The notes under the pieces were generated by a model, which did no database searches, had not been told where the DNA came from, and was given only the letters and a program-made list of their open reading frames with translations. The position numbers and the translations under genes were made by a program. Of a stretch of 64,000 bases of DNA, positions 25,374 to 36,721 are shown one piece after another (the first letter of the stretch is position 1; each line of letters begins with the position of its first letter). This stretch comes from Eretmocerus hayati (taxonomy: Eukaryota > Arthropoda > Insecta > Hymenoptera > Aphelinidae), in NCBI GenBank assembly GCA_029851415.1, contig CM056743.1:90494501-90558500 (forward strand). Reading direction: 5' to 3'.

Positions 25374-26430
25374 CTTTTGTCGATTATATGATGGGAGTTA
25401 CGCCCTTTTATCGATTGTATGATGAGAGTTAGATCCTCTGTCTATTATCTGAAGGCAGTTAGACCCGGCTAGACTCCTTGGACAGCTAGTTGTACAGTTT
25501 TGATGGGTAAGAACGAATCGCCTCACTACGATGCTGCACCATTGGACACGATTGGTTCGCCAATCATTTTGAAGAGAAAAGCATGACCTCACTATTTCAT
25601 AAGCTTTGAGTGGGGAAAGAGCTTTCTAACGTCCCAAGGTCATCTCTGTGTCGTACGGCATTCTGAGTAATTCTCCAAAAAAGTTGAAAATCGGCGTTCC
25701 ATTAGTAAAATCGTGTTCCGATGAATTTCAATAAAACAACCTGATTTTTTTCAACATATCTTCGGAACTCGAACAAATAGGAGAGCAGTATTCTTATATC
25801 GACAACCTGTGATTGAGGCCTCTAAGAAAATTGATAAAACATAAGGATTGATTTCTAACCATGTTACCTGTAATCAAGACGTTAGTTAACCACTTCATCG
25901 TGTTTGCCGGGTCATGTTACAGCGAAAACGGTTTCGAAAACTATCAGTCTTGGCGGTGGAAAGTGGTTAAAAATGCAAAAATTATCTTTGAAACAAATTT
26001 CAATCCAGTATTTGCATCTCTTGTGCATGCGCGTCCTCTGATGTCTCTAAAAGTAATTTCAATTGATAGCCGCCTGGTGTAACTCACTTCAGAATGGTCA
26101 CTCGAGGAAGTCGGTTTGACGCGTTAGATCACGAGATCTAGCTGGTCCAAAAAATGAAAAACTCCAAGGTATCGAGTCCGTGAAACCGCGGCTCCTCCAA
26201 TGGACGCCAAGAATGCGAATTTTGAGTCAGATCGTTCCCAAGACGTGAACATGTATTTTTCGTGTATTTTTTGATGTAGAAACCGAATCCGTGGTCAGTT
26301 TCATCCCCAACCTTCAGGATTATCTGGTAGGCTCAAATGGAGTAAGATAGGCTAAAGTAGGTTCAAGAAACGAGATCAAGTAAGAAATTGATTGGGCCCC
26401 ATTCACCGTGGCGCCCGAAAATCGGACTCG

Positions 26431-26771
26431 CAACGGGAGTTCGGAGGGTCCGGGTCATCATACCTCACTCAACTTTTTTCACAGTCTCGTACCACCTAGA
26501 AAATGGAGAATCCAGAGTGACTCCCTCAAGTGGGCCTTCTGTCCAGAGCTACAAGCAAAAACGTAAGAATTGTCCATATAGGCTCATGTCAAAAAGTGAT
26601 ATATATATATATATATATGGGTATACTGGCAAAGCTAGCGTTTTTGCTTGTAGATCTGAAATGAAAACCCATTTGATGGAGTTACTCTGGACTCTCCATG
26701 TTCTAGGTGGTACGAGCCTGTGGAAAAAGTTTGGTGAGATTTGGTGACCCGGACCCTCCCGACTCCCCTTG
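26431..26771. mobile_element. Palindromic MITE inside copy 1
   Basis: Inverted arms run inward from CAACGGGAGTTCGGAGGGTC and, on the other strand, CAAGGGGAGTCGGGAGGGTC. The centre is (TA)n at 26599-26618. The arms match the stand-alone MITE at 45469-45797. Confidence 0.75.
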
Positions 26772-27124
26772 TCAGCGTAAGTGTATTTCACGGGCACGAT
26801 TTCTTCATACATAGCTATTTTTCGGAAAATCATATCTCCGACAAATTGGATTTCTCATCTTATCGTTGTTTGACTGTGGGAACTAGACACCTCCGAATTC
26901 CCCTCAAAAGATTATACAATGAGACTCCGGAAGAGAGTTTTGTTTAGGAATCGAATCTCAGCACGAATGTGACTACGTGAAAGGGTCTTATCACTGCAGA
27001 GAGAGGTACCCACAAAGTCACCAAGACCTCGAAGATTTTCTAAAAGAGCCCAAACAACAGGAAAATTTTGTTCGAAAGAAGGGCCCAAGTGCAAGGGTAT
27101 TGTTTAAAAGAGCCTCAACGTAGA

Positions 27125-27210
27125 AGTACTGGTGAAAAGGGCCTAAGTGCAACAGTATTGGTAGAAAGGGCCTAAGTGCAACAATATTGGTAAAAAGGGC
27201 CTAAGTCACC
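27125..27210 (+). repeat. 29-bp minisatellite, about 3 units (copy 1)
   Basis: Tandem 29-bp units contain GGCCTAAGTGCAACAGTATT followed by GGTAAAAAG. Copy 2 has about two more units at 29824-29965, as does the truncated third copy at 34791-34930. Confidence 0.8.
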
Positions 27211-29115
27211 GGAAAAACTCGTTCAAAAGGGCCTAACTCCACTATCGAAATCGGGATAAAGGGCCTAAGTGGTGGGGTATTGGTAAAAAGGGCCTAATTT
27301 TTTACGAAAAAATTTTTAAAAAATTCTTATGACCTCCATATCTCTTTTCTACCAATTCTGGCTATCGAATCATGTTCTTTGGCCTTCAAAAAATGTATCT
27401 TCATGCTTGCTAAGTGAATATTGAGTGACCTCGGTTTCACACACTCAATGGAACCATCTTTCACGTGCAGAATCGATGAAAATGCATTAAGACGTTGAAT
27501 CGCAATTGGATATCTTGTGTTACATACCCATAGATATGCTGATGAAATTTGGAGTCCATTGAACTCGATTCCGCAACGTTATCCAACTTTTAGTGGACCA
27601 ACTATCCCAAAAATTGACCCAGTATTGGGAAAAAGGGCCTTATCACATTTTTTTGAATGGCTGTATACTTCTCAAAATCGACAGCTACCTTCTAATTCCT
27701 GTGCGGTTGTTTTGGGGATGCCAAGACCTTTGAAATAGGCCAGGTATGCGCATCGAATCATGCCACGGGCATGATATAGTTAGTTTCTATCGTTTTTCTC
27801 GAAATGGCCGTTTTGTAATTAGGCCCTTTTTCCACCCAACCCCTCAATTGTAATTGAGGGGGTGGGTGGAAGAAGGGCCTAAGTGCACTTAGGCCCTTCT
27901 TCCGGCCTACCGCTTTTTTGAACCCCTCAACCATGATCTATCACCCCATGAAAGTTTTTTTTCCATAAACTTCGAAAACCCCATAGATCAGAAAAAGGGC
28001 CTAAGTGCACTTAGGCCCTTTTACATATTCGATGAAACGGCCTAAGTGCACTTAGGCCCTTTTGTCGATTATATGATGGGAGTTACGCCCTTTTATCGAT
28101 TGTATGATGAGAGTTAGATCCTCTGTCTATTATCTGAAGGCAGTTAGACCCGGCTAGACTCCTTGGACAGCTAGTTGTACAGTTTTGATGGGTAAGAACG
28201 AATCGCCTCACTACGATGCTGCACCATTGGACACGATTGGTTCGCCAATCATTTTGAAGAGAAAAGCATGACCTCACTATTTCATAAGCTTTGAGTGGGG
28301 AAAGAGCTTTCTAACGTCCCAAGGTCATCTCTGTGTCGTACGGCATTTTGAGTAATTCTCCAAAAAAGTTGAAAATCGGCGTTCCATTAGTAGAATCGTG
28401 TTCCGATGGATTTCAATGAAACAACCTGATTTTTTTCAACATATCTTCGGAACTCGGACAAATAGGAGAGCAGTATTCTTATATCGACAACCTGTGATTG
28501 AGGCCTCTAAGAAAATTGATAAAACATAAGAATTGATTTCTAACCATGTTACCTGTAATCAAGACGTTAGTTAACCACGTCATCGTGTTTGCCGGGTCAT
28601 GTTACAGCGAAAACGGTTTCGAAAACTATCAGTCTTGGCGGTGGAAAGTGGTCAAAAATGCAAAAATTATCTTTGAAACAAATTTCAATCCAGTATTTGC
28701 ATCTCTTGTGCATGCGCGTCCTCTGATGTCTCTAAAAGTAATTTCAATTGATAGCCGCCTGGTGTAACTCACTTCAGAATGGTCACTCGAGGAAGTCGGT
28801 TTGACGCGTTAGATCACGAGATCTAGCTGGTCCAAAAAATGAAAAACTCCAAGGTATCGAGTCCGTGAAACCGCGGCTCCTCCAATGGACGCCAAGAATG
28901 CGAATTTTGAGTCAGATCGTTCCCAAGACGTGAACATGTATTTTTCGTGTATTTTTTGATGTAGAAACCGAATCCGTGGCCAGTTTCATCCCCAACCTTC
29001 AGGATTATCTGGTAGGCTCAAATGGAGTAAGATAGGCTAAAGTAGGTTCAAGAAACGAGATCAAGTAAGAAATTGATTGGGCCCCATTCACCGTGGCGCC
29101 CGAAAATCGGACTCG

Positions 29116-29280
29116 CAACGGGAGTTCGGAGGGTCCGGGTCATCATACCTCACTCAACTTTTTTCACAGTCTCGTACCACCTAGAAAATGGAGAATCCAG
29201 AGTGACTCCCTCAAGTGGGCCTTCTGTCCAGAGCTACAAGCAAAAACGTAGGAATTGTCCATATAGGCTCATGTCAAAAA

Positions 29281-29317
<37 letters not shown>

Positions 29318-29468
29318 GTATACTGGCAATGCTAGCGTTTTTGCTTGTAGATCTGAAATGAAAACCCATTTGATGGAGTTACTCTGGACTCTCCATGTTC
29401 TAGGTGGTACGAGCCTGTGGAAAAAGTTTGGTGAGATTTGGTGACCCGGACCCTCCCGACTCCTCTTG
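29116..29468. mobile_element. Palindromic MITE inside copy 2
   Basis: Same element as at 26431-26771, with a longer central (TA)n tract (about 29283-29315). The MITE was therefore present before the host element was duplicated. Confidence 0.75.
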
Positions 29469-29823
29469 TCAGCGTAAGAGTATTTCACGGGCACGATTTC
29501 TTCATACATAGCTATTTTTCGGAAAATCATAACTCCGACAGATTGGATTCCTCATCTTATCGTTGTTTGACTGTGGGAACTAGACACCTCCGAATTCCCC
29601 TCAAAAGATTATAACAATGAGACTCCGGAAGAGAGTTTTGTTTAGGAATCGAATCTCAGCACGAATGTGACTACGTAAAAGGGTCTTATCACTGCAGAGA
29701 GAGGTACCCACAAAGTCACCAAGACCTCGAAGATTTTCTAAAAGAGCCCAAACAACAGGAAAATTTTGTTCGAAAAAAGGGCCCAAGTGCAAGGGTATTG
29801 TTTAAAAGAGCCTCAACGTAGAA

Positions 29824-29965
29824 GTACTGGTAAAAAGGGCCTAAGTGCAACAGTATTGGTAGAAAAGGCCTAAGTGCAACAGTATTGGTGAAAAGGGCCT
29901 AAGTGCAACATTATTGGTAAAAAGGGCCTAAGTGCGACAATATTGGTAAAAAGGGCCTAAGTCAC
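29824..29965 (+). repeat. 29-bp minisatellite, about 5 units (copy 2)
   Basis: Same unit as at 27125-27210, with two extra units. This accounts for most of the length difference between the tandem copies. Confidence 0.8.
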
Positions 29966-30601
29966 CGGAAAAACTCGTTCAAAAGGGCCTAACTCCACTA
30001 TCGATATCGGGATAAAGGGCCTAAGTGGTGGGGTATTGGTAAAAAGGGCCTAATTTTTTACGAAAAAATTTTTAAAAAATTCTTATGACCTCCATATCTC
30101 TTTTCTACCAATTCTGGCTATCAAATCATGTTCTTTGGCCTTCAAAAAATGTATCTTCATGCTTGCTAAGTGAATATTGAGTGACCTCGGTTTCACACAC
30201 TCAATGAAACCATCTTCCACGTGCAGAATCGATGAAAATGCATTAAGATGTTGAATCGCAATTGGATATCTTGTGTTACATACCCATAGATATGCTGATG
30301 AAATTTGGAGGCCATTGAACTCGATTTCGCAACGTTATCCAACTTTTAGTGGACCAACTATCCCAAAAATTGACCCAGTATTGGGAAAAAGGGCCTAATT
30401 ACATTTTTTTGAATGGCTGTATACCTCTCAAAATCGACAGCTACCTTCCAATTCCTGTGCGGTTGTTTTGGGGATGCCAAAACCTTTGAAATAAGCCAGG
30501 TATGCGCATCGAATCATGCCATTGGCATGATATAGTTAGTTTTTATCGTTTTTCTCGAAATGGCCGTTTTGTAATTAGGCCCTTTTTCCACCCACCCCCT
30601 C

Positions 30602-30856
30602 AATTGTGGTTTCCGTCGAGACAAGATAATGGCTTTCCAGATAAAATATGAGACACTGTGATATGAGTATCTTCCTTAGACAACCTAAACTGTAGGCGTA
30701 CGTTGAGATGTACACATTCTTTTGGTTTTCTATGAACCTTATCTGCCTTCTTGTCTTTAATCTTTTTACTGTTTTGATGGATGACACTGGTTGCCCTTCT
30801 CTTCCTGTCAGCCCCTGCAGCTCCTCTACGGGTGACATTTTTTGGCTTTCTCTGAT
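30602..30856 (-). pseudogene. Exon 3, 5' part, upstream of the transposon insertion
   Basis: The acceptor TTACAATTTTCAG lies immediately upstream. The coding sequence starts with two bases completing a His codon and runs through a basic region (RRGAAGADRKRRATS, KKIKDKKADKVHRKPKE) to LDGNHN, where the element is inserted. The frame is open throughout and is continuous with the part beyond the insertion. A longer open frame in another phase (MAFSYNF...) is not the one in phase with its neighbours. Confidence 0.65.
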
Positions 30857-31169
30857 CTGAAAATTGTAAGAAAAAGCCATGAATAGTATATTGGAGGTCT
30901 CAAACGGTTGATGGAAGATGTATGAATCCTACTGAATGTATTAATCTGTAAACGTGTTAGAGAATCGAGATAGTATAGAGCCATGCATTGGAAACGATTA
31001 AATGAAGAAAACCTCCAATTTCATCAACTCCAAAACGATTTGATGCCATAATCCCTCCTTAAGAGTTGTTTTTACAGAATCCAAGAGACAATACTACTCA
31101 AACATACCCGTACAACGTACTCATACATTCAAGAGAACAGTGCACAGAGGGGCTATGGTTATGACTTAC

Positions 31170-31604
31170 GAGTGCGCTTGTAATGAACTTCACACTTCTT
31201 AACCCCTGCCTCGAGCTTGATGGATTCTTTATCACCGACACTGATGAAAATGAGTTTCTGTTTAGCCTCAAGCCCATTGGAGTCTTCAGTCTTATGCTTC
31301 TCAAAGGTCGAGTTTAGGAGTTTGTAACTCAACCCAGTTATGTTGTCTCCAAAAAAAGCTTTAATTTCATCTGTCATGAGACAGCCATCTTGTAAGTGAA
31401 ATGACATTTCACTATCTTCATCGAATAAATCAACAATTTGGGTGAGATTTTTCTGCTCCATCTGACCCTTTCCCATCTTGATCTTTTCGTCTTTCATTCC
31501 ATGGACATGACTTTCTCCAAGCATGACGAGGCACTGAAAAGGAGTTTGTGAATCAGTAAGATTTACAAGTTTTATTGATCTGACTGATTTTTTCATCATG
31601 CTGC
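31170..31604 (-). CDS. Exon 2 of the kinase gene
   Basis: The exon is bounded by an acceptor (TTGTCTTAGTGCAG) and a donor (GTAAGT). It encodes about 145 residues beginning GSMMKKSVRSIKLVNLTD and ending VHYKRT, in phase with exons 1 and 3. I do not recognise a domain. The composition is mixed, with several acidic turns (DLFDEDSEMS) and no obvious membrane segment. It could alternatively be a first coding exon starting at the MM pair. Confidence 0.6.
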
Positions 31605-31804
31605 CTGCACTAAGACAAACTATTCCTGTTCAAAACGCAATAAGGACTAAAAACACTCATGACACAGACATAACCTACCCATCAGCTAATTGCAGAAGAG
31701 TAATGTGATGAGTAAGATAAGTTGCATCAATAGGTCTCATCAATATCGCTCAATATTGGGGAATATAGAAGGATTATAGTAGGAATAATAGAGAGAAAAT
31801 GTAC

Positions 31805-31985
31805 CTTGAGATGATGTTAGTATTTGATTGCCAAGAATTGACCTGTCCGAGATTCGTGGTTTGCTAATGGCGGTTTCAAAATCGCATACTGAGAGAAAAA
31901 GAAATCGTCGTTGCGGCGTTGTTTTGGAATTCATTTCTGAAAAATCAGTTCTTATCTCTGAAACCGCCAATCCTGTCCAGTTCAT
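31805..31985 (-). CDS. Putative exon 1 of the kinase gene
   Basis: An ATG opens 60 codons (MNWTGLAVSEIRTDF...) followed by a donor, CAAG|GTACAT. The single left-over base fits the first two bases of exon 2. No known motif is present. The GTAC donor is weaker than GTAAGT, so the exon is less secure than exons 2 and 3. Confidence 0.45.
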
Positions 31986-32833
31986 AACTCAAAACATCCG
32001 CTCACATAAGAGAACGATGGAGTCCTAAGACCATGCTGGTATATGCTGGACCAAGTGTGAGACTAACCGCACCTACACGATATGAAAGAACACAAGAAAG
32101 TTATATCTGGTCATCTTGGGAAACGCGCGATTTTTGAATCCAAGATGAAGAATGCATCGCACCACTTCAATTCTTTTCCGAAAGTCTATGTGTGCTGCGA
32201 CTTTCACATGATATTTGGATAATTCTCAATAGTTGAAAATTCTTTCGGTGTATCGAAGGGAAGATACCTAAAAAAATATAATATATATAAACCACATTTG
32301 TATGTCATCGTTTCTATTAACATATTCATAGAGAATCGAAAGTTGATTGTCAAGCTATGAGGATTTGATCCTCTATTTTGAAATGTTTCATCAAATTTTG
32401 GAATTTAGTTGATTCTTGCGATTACAAAAATATATAGTGCACCATCTTTGGATTTATTGATCAATGAAAATTCAAGTCGAGCTTGTAAAATTGAATGTCA
32501 TGTTACTTGCTTCGGAAAGTGATGAGAGAAATTGAGTCTAATGATTCAAATTCAAAGGTAAAATGAATGCCTCATTACTCACAAATCAATAGGCAATTAT
32601 TCGACCCAAAAAAGTCTGTCTGACAGAAGACTGGAATAATGTCATATGCTATGTAAATAATCATGATCAAAACATTGTGAAAATACTAGAAAATAATTGC
32701 CATCTCTTATCAAAGTACCTGTTATCCAAATAGTTAGGACTGTCTTGTTAGTGTGGGCGACATATGATCAGAATGTATCAATTAGAGGAATTTGAGTGCA
32801 TAATACGAACCGTGTCAGAAAGAGTAATATATA

Positions 32834-33890
32834 TTAACATGCCAGCAGCAGCAGCAAACACCCAACTGGTGTAGTACCTAGTACTACTCCTAATACCATA
32901 CCAAACTCAACTTCTCTAACTTTCCCATCAACATCTTCATCACCTTCTTCACTACTTTCTTCAAACTGGACATTGATACTATACATTTTGTCAATATTTT
33001 CTTGCTCTACAGCGCTTTTGTCATCACTTCCAAAATCTGTGATTTTCTTTCCAAGATCCACCAACAGTGCAAACCTTTCTTCAGCTAATGACCCAAGTAA
33101 CTGTTTAGTTTCTTTCTTTTCTTCTCATCCTTTCAACATTGCATAACAAAAGATATTACTGGGATGATGCTGGATAGCCTCTTAAATAAAACTCAGTAAA
33201 ACTTCATAGGTTTGTCAAGTTTCTTGGGTTTTGGGTTTGTACATAATGCCAAACATTTCATCAACTTCATCTGACATAACAGTCGTCTTTTTGTGGTGGG
33301 TGGACTCATACTGGACTTCACCTCATTTCTGTCTCCTTTAACACGAGAAAAACATTTGAGGTTACAGACTTCTTGGCATAATTCGTCACAACAAATCCTC
33401 AGAGCATTTGGATCACATTTGATTAGCATTACTTACTTAACTTTTTTCTCATCCACTTCAACTGGTTTGGCTCTCCTGGCTCAATGACCCATTTTGGTTC
33501 CATTGAGCCTGCTGACCAGAGATATAAATCCAACACCGCTGGCTTCATCTCTGCTTCTTCTTTCTATCAATCGAACGTCAAATTGCAACACAAGATAGTA
33601 ATTCTGAAAAGAAGAAACTCGATTGATGCTAGAATAAGAACTGTCATATGGTAATTTCAAATGTAAACATCAGTTCTATCCAATAGACATAACCTCAACT
33701 AATGTCAGCGTTTCAACTTTGTAGACAGAAATGTTGTCTTAGATCCAAAAGTTTTAATCTTCCTGAATGAAAATGATTCATTTTCAAAAGAAGGTGAGCT
33801 AATTGAGTACAAATAGGTGGAAATAAATACATTACCGCTTTATTTTCGTATTGCAGTTGCGTGCTCCATGGCGCCGATGCTCTTCTTCTT
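32834..33890 (-). pseudogene. Intron-containing pseudogene of the 5' end of SNRNP200/BRR2 (U5 snRNP helicase)
   Basis: Minus-strand translation gives QLQYENKA near 33841, then after a GTAATG...TTTTCAG intron (about 33834-33606) VLQFDVRLIERRSRDEASG and SLVSRLNGTKMGH. After another possible intron come YKPKTQET and QTYEVLLSFI, then GSLAEERFALLVDLGKKITD and YSINVQFEESSEEGDED. These match the N-terminal region of BRR2, the helicase that unwinds U4/U6, in order. In-frame stops replace at least four expected sense codons, there is a frame slip in exon 1, and sequence after GKVREVE diverges. The helicase domains are absent. Retained introns indicate a DNA-level duplication and not a retrocopy. Confidence 0.75.
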
Positions 33891-34249
33891 CTTCCTCCTT
33901 GACTTTTTGGACATATATGTCGAAAGATAGATACTTATATGATATCTTTCTGCTACTGAGCAGATTTGATTTCAGTCAATGTTTGATATTGTTGATGCAC
34001 GATTCAGCTTCATTCGGGATCACATTCAACATTACGGTGAACGATAACGAAACTATCGGCTGACCAGGAAGGCCGAAAGGCACGTAATATATAGGAGGTG
34101 CCGCTCCCGAAAACTGTGGGAATCTTTAAAGGGAAAAGTAACAAAAGCACAGTCATAAAATGACAAGGCCTGTTCTAAACGCGCTCGGGGTGCACAATTG
34201 GCTAGTATTTTTTTTTTGAGCTTACGAAAATTCGGATTGGAAACACACA

Positions 34250-35573
34250 GATGATATATATATATATATATATATATATGGGTATACTGGCAATGCTAGC
34301 GTTTTTGCTTGCAGCTCTGAACTGAAAGCCCATTTGATGAATTTACTCTGGATTCTCCATGTCCTAGGTGGTACGAGCCTGTGGAAAAAGTTTGGTGAGA
34401 TTTGGTGACCCGGACCCTCCGGACTCCCCTTGTCATCGCAATAAGTGTATTTCACGGGTACGATTTCTTCATGCATAGCTATTCTTTGGAGAATCATAAC
34501 TCCGACAGATTGGATTTCTCATCTTATCGTTGTTTGACTGGGGAAACTAGACACCTCCGAATTCCCCTCAAAAGATTATGACAATGAGACTCCGGAAGAG
34601 AGCTTTGTTCAGGAATCGAATCTCAGCACGAATGTGACTACGTGAAAGGGTCTTATCACTGCAGAGAGGGGAACCCACAAAGTCACCAAGACCTCGAAGA
34701 TTTTCTAAAAAAGCCCAAACAACAGGAAAATTTTGTTCGAAAAAAGGGCCCAAGTGCAAGGGTATTGTTAAAAAAGCCTCAACGCAAAAGTACTGGTAAA
34801 AAGGGCCTAAGTGCAACAGTATTGGTAAAAAGGACCTAAGTGCAACAGTATTGGTAAAAAGGGCCTTAATGCAGCGTTATTGGTAAAAAGGGCCTAAGTG
34901 CAACAATATTGGTAAAAAGGGCCTAAATCACCGGAAAAACTCGTTCGAAAGGGCCTCATTCCACTATCGATATCGGGATAAAGGGCCTAAGTGATGGGGT
35001 ATTGGTAGAAAGGGCCTAATTTTTTACGAAAAAATTTTTAAAAAATTTTTATGACCTCCATATCTCTTTTCTACCAATTCTGGCTATCAAATCATGTTTT
35101 TTGGCCTTCAAAAAATGTATCTTCATGCTTGCTAAGTGAATATTGACTGACCTCAGTTTCACACACTCAATGGAACCATCTTTCACGTGCAGAATCGACG
35201 AAAATGCATTAAGACGTTGAATCGCAATTGGATATCTTGTGTGACATACCCATAGATATGCTGATGAAATTTGGAGGCCATTAAACTCGATTTCGCAACA
35301 TTATCCAACTTTTAGTGGACCAACTATCCCAAAAATTGACCCAGTATTGGGGAAAAGGGCCTAATTACATTTTTTCGAATGGTTGTATACCTCTCAAAAT
35401 CGACAGCTACCTTCCAATTCCCTCGCGGTTGTTTTGGGGATGCCAAAACCTTCGAAATATGCCAGGTATGCGCATCGAATCATGCCACGGGCATGATACA
35501 GTTAGTTTTTATCGTTTTTCTCGAAATGGCCGTTTTGTAATCAGGCCTTTTTCCCACCTACCCCCTCAATTAC
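34250..35573. mobile_element. Third, 5'-truncated copy of the 2.7-kb element
   Basis: Homology to copies 1 and 2 begins at the (TA)n core of the inner MITE (about 34254) and runs to the right terminus, TACCCCCTCAATT. It includes the half MITE (to 34432), five minisatellite units and the AT-rich AAAAAATTTTTAAAAAATT stretch. It is more diverged from copies 1 and 2 than they are from each other. The truncation point at the microsatellite suggests recombination or slippage there. Confidence 0.8.
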
Positions 35574-36172
35574 ATCGTCGTTGTGATTATTTTTTAAGCA
35601 TACAGACTTATAAAGTACTCTCCATCGGAACTCCACGGTATCTAAAGGATCTGGTTCAACCTTTGAACGGTGAAGTACGTTGGTCAGAGCGAAATCAATC
35701 CACTCGGATTCGAATTCCTGTTACCCGCACGACTGCATATGAGAACGCATTTTCACTGCGAGCAATGCAACTATGGGGAACTATTCCCGTTCAGATCCGT
35801 CTGAAAGCACCTTTTGATACATTCAAAAATGCTGTCTCGACTCATTTCCACGAGATGGGAGTATAAATGGAGTGTGTGTGCAGCGTGTTTGAATATCAAG
35901 TTTGCCTTGAATGAATTGCCTATTTCTGCGAAATTGTTGAGTCTTATAATTGCCTAGTTCTGTTTGCACAATCCATCTGTCTTTTCGCGTGTTTGAGCGA
36001 CAATGATATTGAAGTATGTAAGATCTCCCTTATTTTGTCCATCAAGTCTAAACATGTTATGATATTGATCTATTTTGTTAGAAAGTGAAGTATTTGATAG
36101 AAATGTATTTTTGTGCCTTTCGCCATACGGTCCGCTGGGACCATGGCATAAATGAATCGTCAATCAATCAAT
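35574..36172 (+). mobile_element. 3' fragment of a CR1/Jockey-group LINE
   Basis: The frame up to 35866 reads LSIGTPRYLKDLVQPLNGEV, RIPVTRTTAYENAF, LRAMQLWGTIPVQIR and FKNAVSTHF, the usual C-terminal end of LINE ORF2 after the reverse transcriptase. A 3' UTR follows and ends in CAATCAATCAAT at 36161-36172, directly against a (TC)n tract. The 5' side is cut by the third copy of the 2.7-kb element. Confidence 0.75.
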
Positions 36173-36197
36173 CTCTCTCTCTCTCTTTCTTCCTCTT

Positions 36198-36230
<33 letters not shown>
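36173..36230 (+). repeat. (TC)n microsatellite between two LINE ends
   Basis: An imperfect TC run with a few TTCC interruptions. Its left border is the CAAT tail of the LINE fragment and its right border is the poly(A) tail (poly-T here) of the minus-strand R1-like LINE. Confidence 0.9.
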
Positions 36231-36238
<8 letters not shown>

Positions 36239-36721
36239 TTTTTTTTTTTTTTAAGGTGGTTAGAGGGCAAAATCTGCCTCAGGATCCCTCGCATCCGTCC
36301 CCAGACACCGGACTGGTTCAGCTTACGCGGACTACGCATAGCCCACGCAGGCCATACCAGGCGGGACACGGGTTTGGGTGGGGCCCACCGAGAGGTGGGC
36401 CCGGCCGTGTAATATCCCTCTCCCCTCGATGTCCGATACCTAGGGCATCGGGGAATCAAGAAGGAGATCCACCTGCATCTACCATCTCATCCCGGAACCG
36501 CGTGAGCATTACTTCAGGATGAGCGGCATGTCTCGCGCTCGATTGCGAGCGTTCCTCTTCTCCATCTTCTCTCTTCGGCCACTTGGCGGCATCTTCTATC
36601 TTCAAACTTCATTGTTCCCTCTCTGTCTTCTTCCTTCTCTCCTCTTTCTCCTCTCTTCCCTCTTCAGTGCATCAGATTCCTCCTGGAATCATTTGGGCCT
36701 CTTCTGTTTCAATCGGCAGAG

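Larger units (their letters stand above)
25171..27845. mobile_element. 2.7-kb non-autonomous DNA element, tandem copy 1
   Basis: The termini are inverted: GAGGGGGTGGGTGGA at the left and the inverse (TCCACCCAACCCCTC, one change) at the right, each flanked by AATT. Subterminal AAGGGCCTAA words are abundant on both sides. It contains three copies of a 20-bp palindrome near the left end, a Tourist-like palindromic MITE (26431-26771), a 29-bp minisatellite (27125-27210), and no plausible transposase. It is nearly identical to copy 2. A 4-bp AATT duplication is supported by the kinase reading frame. GAGG-type ends with 4-bp duplications recall Sola-type transposons, but this is only a guess. Confidence 0.8.
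27856..30601. mobile_element. 2.7-kb non-autonomous DNA element, tandem copy 2
   Basis: Same orientation and organisation as copy 1, starting 2685 bp further on. It is separated from copy 1 by only AATTGTAATT and followed by AATTGTGG. It is 71 bp longer than copy 1, explained mostly by two extra 29-bp minisatellite units and a longer (TA)n tract. Its right end, TCCACCCACCCCCTC, is a perfect inverse of the left end. Small frames repeated in both copies (for example near 26388-26747 and 29073-29444) follow the repeats and are unlikely to be genes. Confidence 0.8.
23259..31985 (-). pseudogene. Three-exon protein-kinase gene interrupted by a tandem transposon pair
   Basis: The gene model runs right to left. 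Exon 1 is 31985-31805, exon 2 is 31604-31170, and exon 3 runs from 30856 to the stop at 23259. Exon 3 is split at an AATT by the elements occupying 25171-30601. Phases agree at both splice joins. If the insertion and one AATT copy are set aside, the frame continues across the gap (GNHN on one side, YTEL on the other). The encoded protein would be about 926 residues: a lysine-rich middle, a serine-rich linker and a C-terminal kinase. As it stands, transcription through the insertion meets a TGA just inside the element. Two further frame breaks occur at A7 tracts. I know no family with this N-terminal region. Confidence 0.7.

Noticed and set aside
26388..26747. Frames conserved between the tandem copies (26388-26747, 29073-29444 and others)
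   Set aside because: They run through the MITE and its (TA)n core (IYIYIYGYTG) and are conserved only because the whole element is duplicated.
27125..27210. Regular 29-bp direct repeats resembling a CRISPR array
   Set aside because: The units are contiguous without unique spacers, lie in a eukaryotic transposon and vary in copy number as a minisatellite.
30575..30880. 101-codon frame MAFSYNF... on the minus strand
   Set aside because: It is out of phase with exon 2 and with the sequence beyond the insertion. The phase giving DQRKPKNVTRRG joins both sides exactly.
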